A stretch of 64,000 nucleotides of DNA, from the NCBI GenBank assembly GCA_902773835.1, contig CACYFZ010000008.1, forward strand, positions 1 to 64,000. The letters run 5' to 3'. Shown here piece by piece: positions 46,117-53,703 of the stretch. This stretch comes from an uncultured Eubacteriales bacterium (GTDB lineage: Bacteria > Bacillota > Clostridia > Peptostreptococcales > Anaerovoracaceae). Every line of letters begins with the position of its first letter. The first letter of the stretch is position 1. A model generated the notes under the pieces. It saw only the letters and a list, made by a program, of their open reading frames with translations. It was not told the DNA's origin and did no database searches. A program made the position numbers and the translations under genes.

Positions 46117-47028
46117 TTACTTTTTATTCTCTCTCACACAAGCATCACATTCAGGCGATTCAGCACCTAGTTTCTCTGCGGCAAAGCATACGAATTCTTT
46201 TACCGCAGGTGCTGCGTTGTCCAGTGACGGAAGAGTGATACCGAGCGGAATACTGCTCGGAGGATCTAATGGAATAATGACGGTATCGGTCTGCCAATAT
46301 CTGGTAATTCCTTCGTTCATGATACCGATGCCGAGGCCCTTAGCCACCATGTTTATGGCGGTGTAGTTTTCCAGCGTGGTCAGCCTGACGTTCGGAGCTA
46401 TGCCGTGCTTCTTAAAGAGCTCCCTTACATCTGCATCGTCACCTTCGCTCGGCATGATAATATCCGCTTTTCTTATCTTGCTGATAGGATAGGCGTCCAG
46501 CTTAGCATCGGGATGATCCTTAGGCAGAACTGCCACCATGCGATCTTCTGCGAAAGGAATCCAGAGATAGGATGAATTGGAAAGCGGAGAGGAGAATGCG
46601 AGATCTGCTTTTCCCGTTGATACCATCTTTTCAATTCTGTTCTTGGTAGTTTCTTCTATCTGTATATTTATGGACGGATGAAGATCCGTAAATTCCTTGA
46701 TTATCTCAGGCAACATATGAGCAGCGATACTGGAATAAGCTGCAATCATTACATTGCCCTTATACATGCCTGACAGCTCCGTGGCGGCCTTGTATATTTC
46801 GGACTCTTTTTCTATGTACTCGAGTATAAGGGGATAGATTGACTCTCCTTCACGAGTTAAAACCACTCCGTTACTCTTCCTGGTAAGAAGTGAGAAGCCG
46901 AATTCGCCCTCCATAGCGGAGACGAGTTGGCTGATTCCCGAAGGGGTGTAGCCCATGATTTTACCGGCGGCAGTAAAGCTGCCTTCGTCTACTGCGGTTA
47001 CAAATGCTTTGCATTTCAGAATATCCAT
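46117..47028 (-). CDS. LysR-family transcriptional regulator
   Basis: This 303-residue regulator has an N-terminal winged helix-turn-helix (FVTAVDEGSFTAAGKIMGYTPSGISQLVSAME) and a periplasmic-binding-like effector domain. The likely targets are the adjacent TSUP transporter gene upstream or the asparaginase gene downstream, but no match between a T-N11-A site and its own promoter is clear. AAGGTGA serves as its ribosome binding site. Confidence 0.92.
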   Translation of the reverse strand: MDILKCKAFVTAVDEGSFTAAGKIMGYTPSGISQLVSAMEGEFGFSLLTRKSNGVVLTREGESIYPLILEYIEKESEIYKAATELSGMYKGNVMIAAYSSIAAHMLPEIIKEFTDLHPSINIQIEETTKNRIEKMVSTGKADLAFSSPLSNSSYLWIPFAEDRMVAVLPKDHPDAKLDAYPISKIRKADIIMPSEGDDADVRELFKKHGIAPNVRLTTLENYTAINMVAKGLGIGIMNEGITRYWQTDTVIIPLDPPSSIPLGITLPSLDNAAPAVKEFVCFAAEKLGAESPECDACVRENKK

Positions 47029-47050
47029 ATTTTCACCTTATCTTTCGGGG

Positions 47051-47083
47051 AAAAAATACCGGCGGTTAAAGTCCCGCCGGTAT
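47051..47083 (-). terminator. Terminator of the TSUP transporter gene
   Basis: ATACCGGCGG and CCGCCGGTAT form a perfect 10-bp stem with an 8-nt loop. On the minus strand it is followed by a run of T (complement of AAAAAA at 47051-47056). Confidence 0.9.
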
Positions 47084-47119
47084 TGTTTTTCTACTTACGC
47101 TATGCATAAGAGTTTGTTA

Positions 47120-48046
47120 TTAGATTGCCTCACCCTTCTTAACAGCATCATAGAGGAAGAGGAATGATGTAAGGTAGCACACGATTACTACGATGAGTGT
47201 GAGTGTGTGCAGTGGAAGTTCCTTAACGATATAGTATGCAAGGAATACACCGATAGCTCCGCCGATAGCCTGAGTCCAGCAAGCAACAGGGTCATAACGT
47301 CCCTCCTGGATGAACTTAGGACCATTACCGAATGCCATCAGGAATGCGCAGGATCCCATCATAGCAGGGAATGCGCAACGTGTGTCGAGTCCGAGCAGTA
47401 CGCAGAGAGCCATGCAAGGAGCGTAGAGACCAACGCCGATGGACATGAGTCCGCCGAGGATGAAGTTAACTACGATAGCTATAATCAGCTTGATACCTCT
47501 GAGGCTTACTTCAGTACCGATGGAACCGAAAGGACCGATTTCCTTCCACTTGCAGAACATGATAGTTGCAAGTACAAACATAGCTACTGCCATTGCGTAT
47601 CTAACTTTCTTACGGTTGAACTTAGATACAACTCCGGCTGCGAGGTAAGCACCTGCGATGGAAGCTACGATCATGGATACGAGTGTAAGAAGATCCATTT
47701 CGATCAGTCCGAAGAAGAGGAATGCCTCTACGCATACAGGAACCGTATCACCTACGTTCAGTGTACCCGGGATGTTAACGTCATCTACCGACTTTGTCAG
47801 CTTGAATGCTGTTGTAGACGGTGCGAATGAACCGATTCCCAGTGTGTCAAAGAAGTTTGCAACAACACCGATGATGATGGTGGAGATGAGATTTTTCTTC
47901 TCCATACCTCTAGCCCAGGTTTCCTGGAAAGTCAGACCTGTTACAGGGTCCTTTTCAGTGCTTGCTGCCATTTGTTTTTGCTTTCTGATCATAAGTACTA
48001 TGCAGAGTACCAGACCTGCCAAAGAGATGGCTTTTAATGCAATCAT
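47120..48046 (-). CDS. TSUP (TauE/SafE) family membrane transporter
   Basis: This 308-residue protein has about eight hydrophobic segments and the TSUP hallmark glycine/proline stretches (IGVVANFFDTLGIGSFAPSTTAF, PGTLNVGDTVPV). Family members export or import sulfite, sulfonates or small organic acids; the substrate here is not known. A loop with Gln/Lys-rich segment follows the first helix. The gene has a strong own promoter with an overlapping palindrome and ends at the terminator before the LysR gene. Confidence 0.85.
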   Translation of the reverse strand: MIALKAISLAGLVLCIVLMIRKQKQMAASTEKDPVTGLTFQETWARGMEKKNLISTIIIGVVANFFDTLGIGSFAPSTTAFKLTKSVDDVNIPGTLNVGDTVPVCVEAFLFFGLIEMDLLTLVSMIVASIAGAYLAAGVVSKFNRKKVRYAMAVAMFVLATIMFCKWKEIGPFGSIGTEVSLRGIKLIIAIVVNFILGGLMSIGVGLYAPCMALCVLLGLDTRCAFPAMMGSCAFLMAFGNGPKFIQEGRYDPVACWTQAIGGAIGVFLAYYIVKELPLHTLTLIVVIVCYLTSFLFLYDAVKKGEAI

Positions 48047-48129
48047 ATTAAACCTCCCTAAAAATATTTAATAATGAGATAGCACGTGGATACAGCGTAT
48101 CAGTACTTAAACTTTTGCTTCCACGATTT

Positions 48130-48167
48130 CTATAATCTGATTATAGCAACTCTAATATCAAAGTCAA
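48130..48167 (-). promoter_or_regulatory. Promoter and palindromic operator of the TSUP gene
   Basis: On the minus strand TTGACT (48162-48167) and TATAAT (48140-48145) are 16 nt apart. CTATAATCTGATTATAG at 48130-48146 is a perfect 17-bp palindrome covering the -10 box. A second inverted repeat, GATAC-AGC-GTATC, lies in the leader at 48089-48101. The -10 palindrome is placed to act as a repressor site. Confidence 0.7.
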
Positions 48168-48286
48168 TAAAATGTGATAGATTTGTGAAGAGACCGTGTT
48201 TACTGATTTGAAAAGAATTTTCTTAAAACGGTCACAATGTGGTTACACATCAGGTAAATGAAGGCTTTTGGGCACATTATTCATCT

Positions 48287-48315
48287 TTGATTTTGCAAAA
48301 AATATATAGTAAAAT
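48287..48315 (+). promoter_or_regulatory. Promoter of the membrane protein gene at 48354
   Basis: TTGATT (48287-48292) and TAAAAT (48310-48315) have a 17-nt spacer, 38 nt before the ATG. The rest of the 307-nt divergent gap holds the TSUP promoter and nothing else recognised. Confidence 0.7.
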
Positions 48316-48353
48316 CCCAAAGGACATAATCTTTTATTTATGGGGAGAAAAAG

Positions 48354-48968
48354 ATGACACTCAATCCGGAAAACGATATTTATCAGGGCAATTTGCCGAT
48401 GCTGAACACAAGAAAACACGCATGGGCTGCAGGAGACAGCAGCTCTCGCATCTTCACGATTTTGTCATGGGTGATTGTGATTGTCGGTTTTGCTTGCATA
48501 GTTTATGTATACACAAAGGTTAAGGACGGAACCACTACCATGAGCCAGCTTCCGCTTCACCTCAGCATATGGATTACCGCGCTCTTGGCAATCTTCGTTT
48601 CGAGACACGGGAAGAAGAGATCGCAACAACCTTTCTTCGGTTTTCATATGGCACATTTTGAGGCTGATGATGATACGGTTTACTACCAGTTCCAAAAGGG
48701 CATGACGCTCAGGACTTACTATATAAAGGATAATGATATCCGGAAAATCTACAGAGATGATGAGGCGGGAGTGCTTCTTATAGAGGGGCCGGCCAAGCTC
48801 AATATACAGAGAAGAAAATCTGAGACCGAAGAAGATGTTTCGGAGTTTTATGCTTTGGTACCTTTCGATAAATACGATCTGGATGATATGCTGGCACCGT
48901 ATAAGAGGAAGGTCAGCAAAGCCGACGGCAAGTTGAGACAGAAGTATTCCGAGGAGCACCTTAAGTAA
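48354..48968 (+). CDS. Uncharacterised two-helix membrane protein with PH-like domain
   Basis: This 204-residue protein has two membrane helices (about residues 33-53 and 69-83) followed by a soluble beta-rich domain (YYQFQKGMTLRTYYIKDNDIRKIYRDDE) resembling bacterial PH-like/YcxB-type domains. The function is unknown. Its stop overlaps the start of the flavodoxin-like gene (TAATG), so the two are coupled. A protein of similar plan is encoded on the opposite strand at 49611-50306. Confidence 0.7.
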   Translation: MTLNPENDIYQGNLPMLNTRKHAWAAGDSSSRIFTILSWVIVIVGFACIVYVYTKVKDGTTTMSQLPLHLSIWITALLAIFVSRHGKKRSQQPFFGFHMAHFEADDDTVYYQFQKGMTLRTYYIKDNDIRKIYRDDEAGVLLIEGPAKLNIQRRKSETEEDVSEFYALVPFDKYDLDDMLAPYKRKVSKADGKLRQKYSEEHLK

Positions 48969-49558
48969 TGGCAAGAAATCCGAACAGAACGGCAAGGCAG
49001 AGAAGAGAAGAAAACGAGGGCGTCGCAAGGCCTGACACAATTGTCGTGTGCAGCGGCAGCTACGGAAGCAGCGAGCAGTATACAAGGTGGCTGATTGACA
49101 GACTCGGTGCGGATGCCATTCAATACAAGAAAGATATGCTCGGATATATTTCTATGTATAAGAATATAATCTGGGTGGGTCCGGTAAGGGACGGGGCCAT
49201 TAAAAAAATAGGGCTGCTCTGGCAGAACTACAGCAATTTCGGACTTACGGGAAAGAAGATTTTAGTCTGCGGAGTCGGCCTCGGAGATCCCGATAACGAT
49301 GAGTATTTCAATAAAGTAATGACGCGCAGCGGAAGCAATCAGGGTTTCAGCAGCAATTACATACTCCCGGGACGTATAGACAGAGACAGACTTAATATGA
49401 TTGACAGGCCTCAGTTTGATAAATTCCTGGTGGATGCCAAGCGCCAATACGGAGAAGAAACGGCTAAGCTTATAAACGAAAGAGCTGAGTCCGGATACAA
49501 CGGTATAGATGCAGCGGCGCTCGATCCGATAGTTGAAGAAATAATCAGAACAAGATAG
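48968..49558 (+). CDS. Flavodoxin-domain protein
   Basis: This 196-residue protein has a basic N-terminal segment, then a flavodoxin-like fold with IVVCSGSYGSSEQYTRWL (an FMN-loop-like SGSYGS), GPVRDGAIKKIG and KKILVCGVGLG. This resembles the Flavodoxin_5/HemG-like family. It may carry electrons or sense redox state together with the preceding membrane protein. Partner and reaction are unknown. Confidence 0.75.
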   Translation: MARNPNRTARQRREENEGVARPDTIVVCSGSYGSSEQYTRWLIDRLGADAIQYKKDMLGYISMYKNIIWVGPVRDGAIKKIGLLWQNYSNFGLTGKKILVCGVGLGDPDNDEYFNKVMTRSGSNQGFSSNYILPGRIDRDRLNMIDRPQFDKFLVDAKRQYGEETAKLINERAESGYNGIDAAALDPIVEEIIRTR

Positions 49559-49574
49559 AAGACATATTAGCAAA

Positions 49575-49602
49575 AATCCCACAGCACTTCGGCTGTGGGA
49601 TT
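49575..49602. terminator. Terminator between convergent genes
   Basis: AATCCCACAGC (49575-49585) and GCTGTGGGATT (49592-49602) form an 11-bp stem with a 6-nt loop. The T-tract is short on the plus strand (TTAATTGTTG) and better on the minus strand (TTTTTG from the A-run at 49572-49576). Confidence 0.8.
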
Positions 49603-49610
49603 AATTGTTG

Positions 49611-50306
49611 TTACATCTTTTTCATTTCATCCGATGCAATGGCTCTTTCTGCGCGTCTTTTCTGCATACGCCCTTTGAATGAGTCCGGAATCCAGCGACA
49701 TGTGAGTTTGGATTTCTTATAGATGAATTCTTCAAATTCTTTCGCATCTCCGATGGTAAATGCAGACTTAGGGATTACGAAGAAGTCGCGACTCTTAATA
49801 GCCAGATAGTAGTAGGCATCATCATAGTAAAAATTGGTGATATCCTTGTATTTATCCAGTCTTGAGAAGACCTCATCGCCCTTGAGAAACTCCGCATCCG
49901 CATCAGTAAAGATATATGTAAACTCAACTCCGCTTTTATAGTCCGGATCGTTTCTCTTGGTGATCCAAAGGGAAATGTATTGCCTGAAGAATCCGAGGAG
50001 TATGAGAGCGGCTCCTATTCCCGTAAAGAATATCCTCCAAAATAAATCCTTAAAGAAGAATATACCCGGAAGCCCTACTATCAATCCGTAGATGATAAGT
50101 CTGGCAGATACGGAAGGGTGAAGCACCCTGTAAGTAAAAGTGATGTAAGCTTTTATCACCCCGGAGTCTTTTTTTGTCACGATTTGATAAAGTACGTCTC
50201 TTTTCTTTTTAGGAGCGCTTTCTTTTACCGATGCTTTTTCATTATTGAGCTCAGACTTCTTCCCGGAAGCCTGAGCTTTTTTACTTCTTGCTGCATTCTT
50301 TGCCAT
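49611..50306 (-). CDS. YcxB-like membrane protein
   Basis: This 231-residue protein has a Lys/Ser/Ala-rich N-terminal segment (1-37), two membrane helices (about 70-105) and a C-terminal YcxB-like domain (SRLDKYKDITNFYYDDAYYYLAIKSRDFFVIPKSAF). The function is unknown. It begins 18 nt after the leucine dehydrogenase gene and is probably co-transcribed with it. The architecture mirrors the protein at 48354-48968. Confidence 0.75.
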   Translation of the reverse strand: MAKNAARSKKAQASGKKSELNNEKASVKESAPKKKRDVLYQIVTKKDSGVIKAYITFTYRVLHPSVSARLIIYGLIVGLPGIFFFKDLFWRIFFTGIGAALILLGFFRQYISLWITKRNDPDYKSGVEFTYIFTDADAEFLKGDEVFSRLDKYKDITNFYYDDAYYYLAIKSRDFFVIPKSAFTIGDAKEFEEFIYKKSKLTCRWIPDSFKGRMQKRRAERAIASDEMKKM

Positions 50307-50324
50307 TCTTTTAAATGTTTCTTT

Positions 50325-51362
50325 TTATTTCTTTCCGTAGATCAGGCTCTCGGCATACTCTGTTGCGATTACGCCTTCAGGTTTTCCCGTAGCCTTTGAT
50401 TCTTCTAGCATTCTGTATACAACATTATAAATGTTATGAACCTGTTCGAGAACCTTTTCTTTGTCATAAGTTGTGAAAGCTTCCTGGCCTGCGTTTATAA
50501 CTCCGCCGCCGTTGATGATGAAGTCAGGTGCGTAGAGAATACCCTTAGCCTTCAGCGCTTCTCCTGCAGCATCATCGTAGATTACGTTGTTGGCAGCACC
50601 GGCAATTGCCTTGCACTTAAACTGCGGAATAGTCTTGCTGTTTACTACGGCACCAAGTGCGCACGGTGCGAAGATGTCGCATTCTACTCCGTAGATTTCG
50701 TCTTTTCCGACTTCCTCGGCTCCGAGCTCTTCAACTGCATACTTCATAGCCTCTTTGTTGGAGTTGTTGCAGACGATGAGCTTAGCACCTGCCTCGTGAA
50801 GCGTCTCTGCCAGGCCCATTCCTACCTTTCCCAGCCCCTGGATGGCAACTGTCATTCCTTCTACGCTGTCGGAACCGTTCATGAAGTTAGCAACCGCGCG
50901 GATTCCGTCATAGACTCCGATAACAGTGAAAGGTGAAGGGTCGCCGGAGACGTTCTCGCGTCCTACTACATATTCAGTGGTGCGGAGCATGTAATCAGCA
51001 TCTTTAGTATCTGTGTTTACATCCTCTGCAGTGTAGTACTTACCCATAAATGTATTTACTGCTTCACCGAAAGCTTCGAACATAGCCTCTGTCTTCTCGG
51101 AAGGGTCTGCCATAATAACCCCCTTGGCTCCTCCGAGAGGAAGTCCTGCGGCTGCGTTCTTATGGCTCATACCCCTTGAAAGACGCAGTACGTCAAAGAG
51201 GGCTGCTTCTTCATTAGCATAAGGCCAAAGTCTGCAGCCTCCTACAGCAGGTCCGAGATTGGTGTTGTGAAGAGCAATGATAGCTCTGAGTCCTGCCTTC
51301 TCGTTGTTGAAGTAGGCAACCTGCTCGTGTCCGTAAGTTCTGATCATTTCGATATTTGTCAT
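50325..51362 (-). CDS. Leucine dehydrogenase-type amino acid dehydrogenase
   Basis: This 345-residue enzyme of the Glu/Leu/Phe/Val dehydrogenase family has the substrate motif GPAVGGCRLWPY, the catalytic lysine region LPLGGAKGVI, and the NAD fold AIQGLGKVGMG. It interconverts leucine, isoleucine or valine and their keto acids. GGCRLWPY and DVLRLSRGM fit leucine dehydrogenase best. It is divergent from the ilv-leu operon and shares a 226-bp control region. Confidence 0.9.
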   Translation of the reverse strand: MTNIEMIRTYGHEQVAYFNNEKAGLRAIIALHNTNLGPAVGGCRLWPYANEEAALFDVLRLSRGMSHKNAAAGLPLGGAKGVIMADPSEKTEAMFEAFGEAVNTFMGKYYTAEDVNTDTKDADYMLRTTEYVVGRENVSGDPSPFTVIGVYDGIRAVANFMNGSDSVEGMTVAIQGLGKVGMGLAETLHEAGAKLIVCNNSNKEAMKYAVEELGAEEVGKDEIYGVECDIFAPCALGAVVNSKTIPQFKCKAIAGAANNVIYDDAAGEALKAKGILYAPDFIINGGGVINAGQEAFTTYDKEKVLEQVHNIYNVVYRMLEESKATGKPEGVIATEYAESLIYGKK

Positions 51363-51414
51363 AGTTTCTACCGTCCATTTCCCTATGTATATTAATCTGA
51401 AAAAACTTGTTACA

Positions 51415-51444
51415 AATTTATTACGACAAAGGTGTTTTTGTCAA
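51415..51444 (-). promoter_or_regulatory. Promoter of the leucine dehydrogenase gene
   Basis: On the minus strand a consensus TTGACA (51439-51444) is followed after 18 nt by TAAATT (51415-51420). The -35 box overlaps the 24-bp interrupted palindrome. Confidence 0.6.
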
Positions 51445-51457
51445 TATTCACAAAAAC
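51434..51457. promoter_or_regulatory. 24-bp interrupted palindrome between leucine dehydrogenase and ilvB
   Basis: GTTTTTGT (51434-51441), an 8-nt centre, and ACAAAAAC (51450-51457) form a perfect inverted repeat. It covers the -35 of the dehydrogenase promoter and lies about 65 bp upstream of the ilv -10. It is well placed to control both directions. A CodY-like match within it (51443-51457) has four mismatches to AATTTTCWGAAAATT, so CodY is only a weak suggestion. Confidence 0.55.
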
Positions 51458-51499
51458 AAAAATAGTCTTAAAATGCTTTTATTTAAATACTTTAAAGTA

Positions 51500-51528
51500 C
51501 TGAAATTGGTGGTAATTTAGTGTATAAT
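51500..51528 (+). promoter_or_regulatory. Promoter of the ilv-leu operon
   Basis: TATAAT at 51523-51528 lies 17 nt after CTGAAA at 51500-51505, a weak -35. Directly upstream TACTTTAAAGTA (51488-51499) is a perfect 12-bp palindrome that may be an activator or repressor site. The leader is only about 55 nt, with no T-box or leader peptide visible. Confidence 0.6.
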
Positions 51529-51588
51529 GTACAAAGTTATTCGCAATTTTGTTTTTTTTTACAAATTTTGCATATACGGAGGTTTTTT

Positions 51589-53205
51589 ATGACAGGTGCA
51601 CAGGCAATGATAAGATGCCTGAAAGAAGAAGGAATCACGAAAGTGTTCGGCTATCCGGGTGTAGCAATCGCCCCGTTTTACGAGGGACTTTACGAATCGG
51701 ATATCGAGCACATTTTAGTGCGCCAAGAGCAGAGCGCGGGCCATGCAGCCAGCGGATACGCCAGGATGTCGAGAAAACCTGCCGTATGCGTGGTCACATC
51801 AGGCCCGGGAGCTACTAATCTTATTACGGCCCTGGCCACGGCCTATGCGGACAGCATTCCGCTGATCGCCATAAGCGGACAGGTTTCCAGTAAACTTCTC
51901 GGACGTGATGTGTTCCAGGAAGCGGACATGAGAGGCGCCACCAGGTCGTTTGTAAAATACAGCTACCTGGTAAAGGATGTCGACGATATCCCGAGAGTAT
52001 TCAAAGAAGCTTTCTATATAGCATCCACCGGCAGAAAGGGGCCTGTGCTTATAGACATTCCGATGGATGTTCAGAGCAGCGAGCTGAAAAAAGACTTTAA
52101 ATATCCGGATCAGGTAAACATAAGGGGATACAAACCTGAGATTAAGATAAATCCGGTACAGCTAAAGCGAGTGGTAAGCCTGCTGAGTCAGGCGGAAAAA
52201 CCACTGCTGTGTGCAGGCGGCGGAGTCATACTCGGAAACGGAGAGGAAGTAATCAGATCTTTCTGTGAGAAGTTCAATATTCCGCTTGTTCACACAATGA
52301 TGGGAATGGGAGTCCTGCCGAAAAAACATCCTCTGAATTTCGGAATGCTCGGTAACAACGGAAAGCCGTACGCGAATAAAGCCGTCGGAAAGGCTGACCT
52401 CCTGATAGTAGTCGGAGCGCGTATTGCTGACAGAGCCATTCCTAAGCCTGAGAAACTTACAAGACGCGCCGTAATTCACATAGATATAGATACGGCCGAG
52501 ATCGGAAAAAATATGGGGCCGACGGTTCCTCTGGTCGGAGACCTTAAAGAGATATTCACCATGATGCTCGATGAGGACATCAGATCTTCCAAGAAGAGCT
52601 GGATTAAAGAACTTGAGAAGGTTAAGACCGAGACCGTCGATGAAAGAGTATTCAGCGAGAACTTCGTAAATCCGAATCTCTTGGTTCAGACGCTTTCCGA
52701 AAAGATGGATGACGATGCCGTATATGTGGCAGATGTCGGACAGAACCAGCTGTGGAGTGCGGACAACTACATTATGAAGGATGGACGCTTCATGACTACG
52801 GGCGGCATGGGAACCATGGGATATTCCATACCTGCGGCTCTCGGAGTTAAGATGGTAAGTCCGAAGACGCAGACGGTGGCTGTCTGCGGAGACGGGGCCT
52901 TCCAGATGTGCATGAGCGAGCTGGCTACGATGAAGGCCAACAAAGTCGATCTTAAAATAGTCATCATGCGTAACGGCTACCTCGGGTTAGTAAAGGAGTA
53001 TCAGTACAACCTTTACGACGAACATTACGAAGGCGTGAAGCTGGCGGAATGGCCGCTGTACGATAAGATTGCCGAAGCATATGACATAAAATACATGGAA
53101 TGTTCATCGAATGATGAACTCGATAAGAAGATAGACGAATTCCTTGCGAGCAAGGGAGCCTGTCTCATGGTCTGCGATGTGGACGCAGAGAACAGAGTGA
53201 AGTAG
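51589..53205 (+). CDS. ilvB: Acetolactate synthase large subunit, first copy
   Basis: This is a thiamine-diphosphate enzyme joining two pyruvates (or pyruvate and 2-oxobutyrate). The 538-residue protein has the catalytic Glu region ILVRQEQSAGHAASGYAR and the ThDP motif GDGAFQMCMSELATMKANKVDLKIVIMRN. The frame is open upstream, but ATG at 51589 follows CGGAGG. It is clearly diverged from the second copy at 53704 and is directly followed by its own small subunit gene. Confidence 0.93.
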   Translation: MTGAQAMIRCLKEEGITKVFGYPGVAIAPFYEGLYESDIEHILVRQEQSAGHAASGYARMSRKPAVCVVTSGPGATNLITALATAYADSIPLIAISGQVSSKLLGRDVFQEADMRGATRSFVKYSYLVKDVDDIPRVFKEAFYIASTGRKGPVLIDIPMDVQSSELKKDFKYPDQVNIRGYKPEIKINPVQLKRVVSLLSQAEKPLLCAGGGVILGNGEEVIRSFCEKFNIPLVHTMMGMGVLPKKHPLNFGMLGNNGKPYANKAVGKADLLIVVGARIADRAIPKPEKLTRRAVIHIDIDTAEIGKNMGPTVPLVGDLKEIFTMMLDEDIRSSKKSWIKELEKVKTETVDERVFSENFVNPNLLVQTLSEKMDDDAVYVADVGQNQLWSADNYIMKDGRFMTTGGMGTMGYSIPAALGVKMVSPKTQTVAVCGDGAFQMCMSELATMKANKVDLKIVIMRNGYLGLVKEYQYNLYDEHYEGVKLAEWPLYDKIAEAYDIKYMECSSNDELDKKIDEFLASKGACLMVCDVDAENRVK

Positions 53206-53218
53206 GAGGTGCAGAGAT

Positions 53219-53689
53219 ATGAAAGGTATTTTTTCTGTACTTGTCGAAAATAAAGACGGAGTGCTTTCGGCTGTGTCCGGACTCTTTGCCAGAAGGGGTT
53301 TCAATATCGACACCCTGGCTGTAGGAGAGACGGACAAGCACGATATATCCAGCATGACGATTACTTCCACGGGTGATCAGCGCACTATCGATCAGATAGA
53401 AAAGCAGCTGAATAAGAACGTGGATGTGATTAAGGTCAGAAGACTGGCGGAATCAAAGAGTGTATGCATAGAGATGATTCTTGTAAAGGCCGCATACAAT
53501 ATGAGCAATCGATCTTCGCTCATAGAGCTCTGTCAGATAGTCGGAGCCAAGATCATGAAGGTGGCGCCGAAGTATCTCCTGCTGGAGTATCACGCGGAGC
53601 CTGAGGCGGTGGAAGGCTTCATAGATTTGCTCAGAAGTTACGGAATTATAGAAATACAGCGAACGGGAACGATCGCAATGGAAAAGTGA
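53219..53689 (+). CDS. ilvN: Acetolactate synthase small (regulatory) subunit, first copy
   Basis: This 156-residue protein starts with an ACT domain (MKGIFSVLVENKDGVLSAVSGLFARRGFNIDTLAVG) that binds valine, followed by the C-terminal IlvN domain ending GIIEIQRTGTIAMEK. It activates the large subunit and gives feedback inhibition. Its length matches the family. The next gene starts 14 nt after its stop. Confidence 0.93.
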   Translation: MKGIFSVLVENKDGVLSAVSGLFARRGFNIDTLAVGETDKHDISSMTITSTGDQRTIDQIEKQLNKNVDVIKVRRLAESKSVCIEMILVKAAYNMSNRSSLIELCQIVGAKIMKVAPKYLLLEYHAEPEAVEGFIDLLRSYGIIEIQRTGTIAMEK

Positions 53690-53703
53690 GGAGAAGAACG
53701 AAA

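Noticed and set aside
51443..51457. CodY box between leucine dehydrogenase and ilvB
   Set aside because: It has four mismatches to AATTTTCWGAAAATT in an A/T-rich region, too weak to call; the larger palindrome containing it is reported instead.
51529..51588. T-box or leader-peptide attenuator before the ilv-leu operon
   Set aside because: The leader is only about 55 nt, with no specifier stem, no terminator and no short frame rich in Leu, Ile or Val codons.
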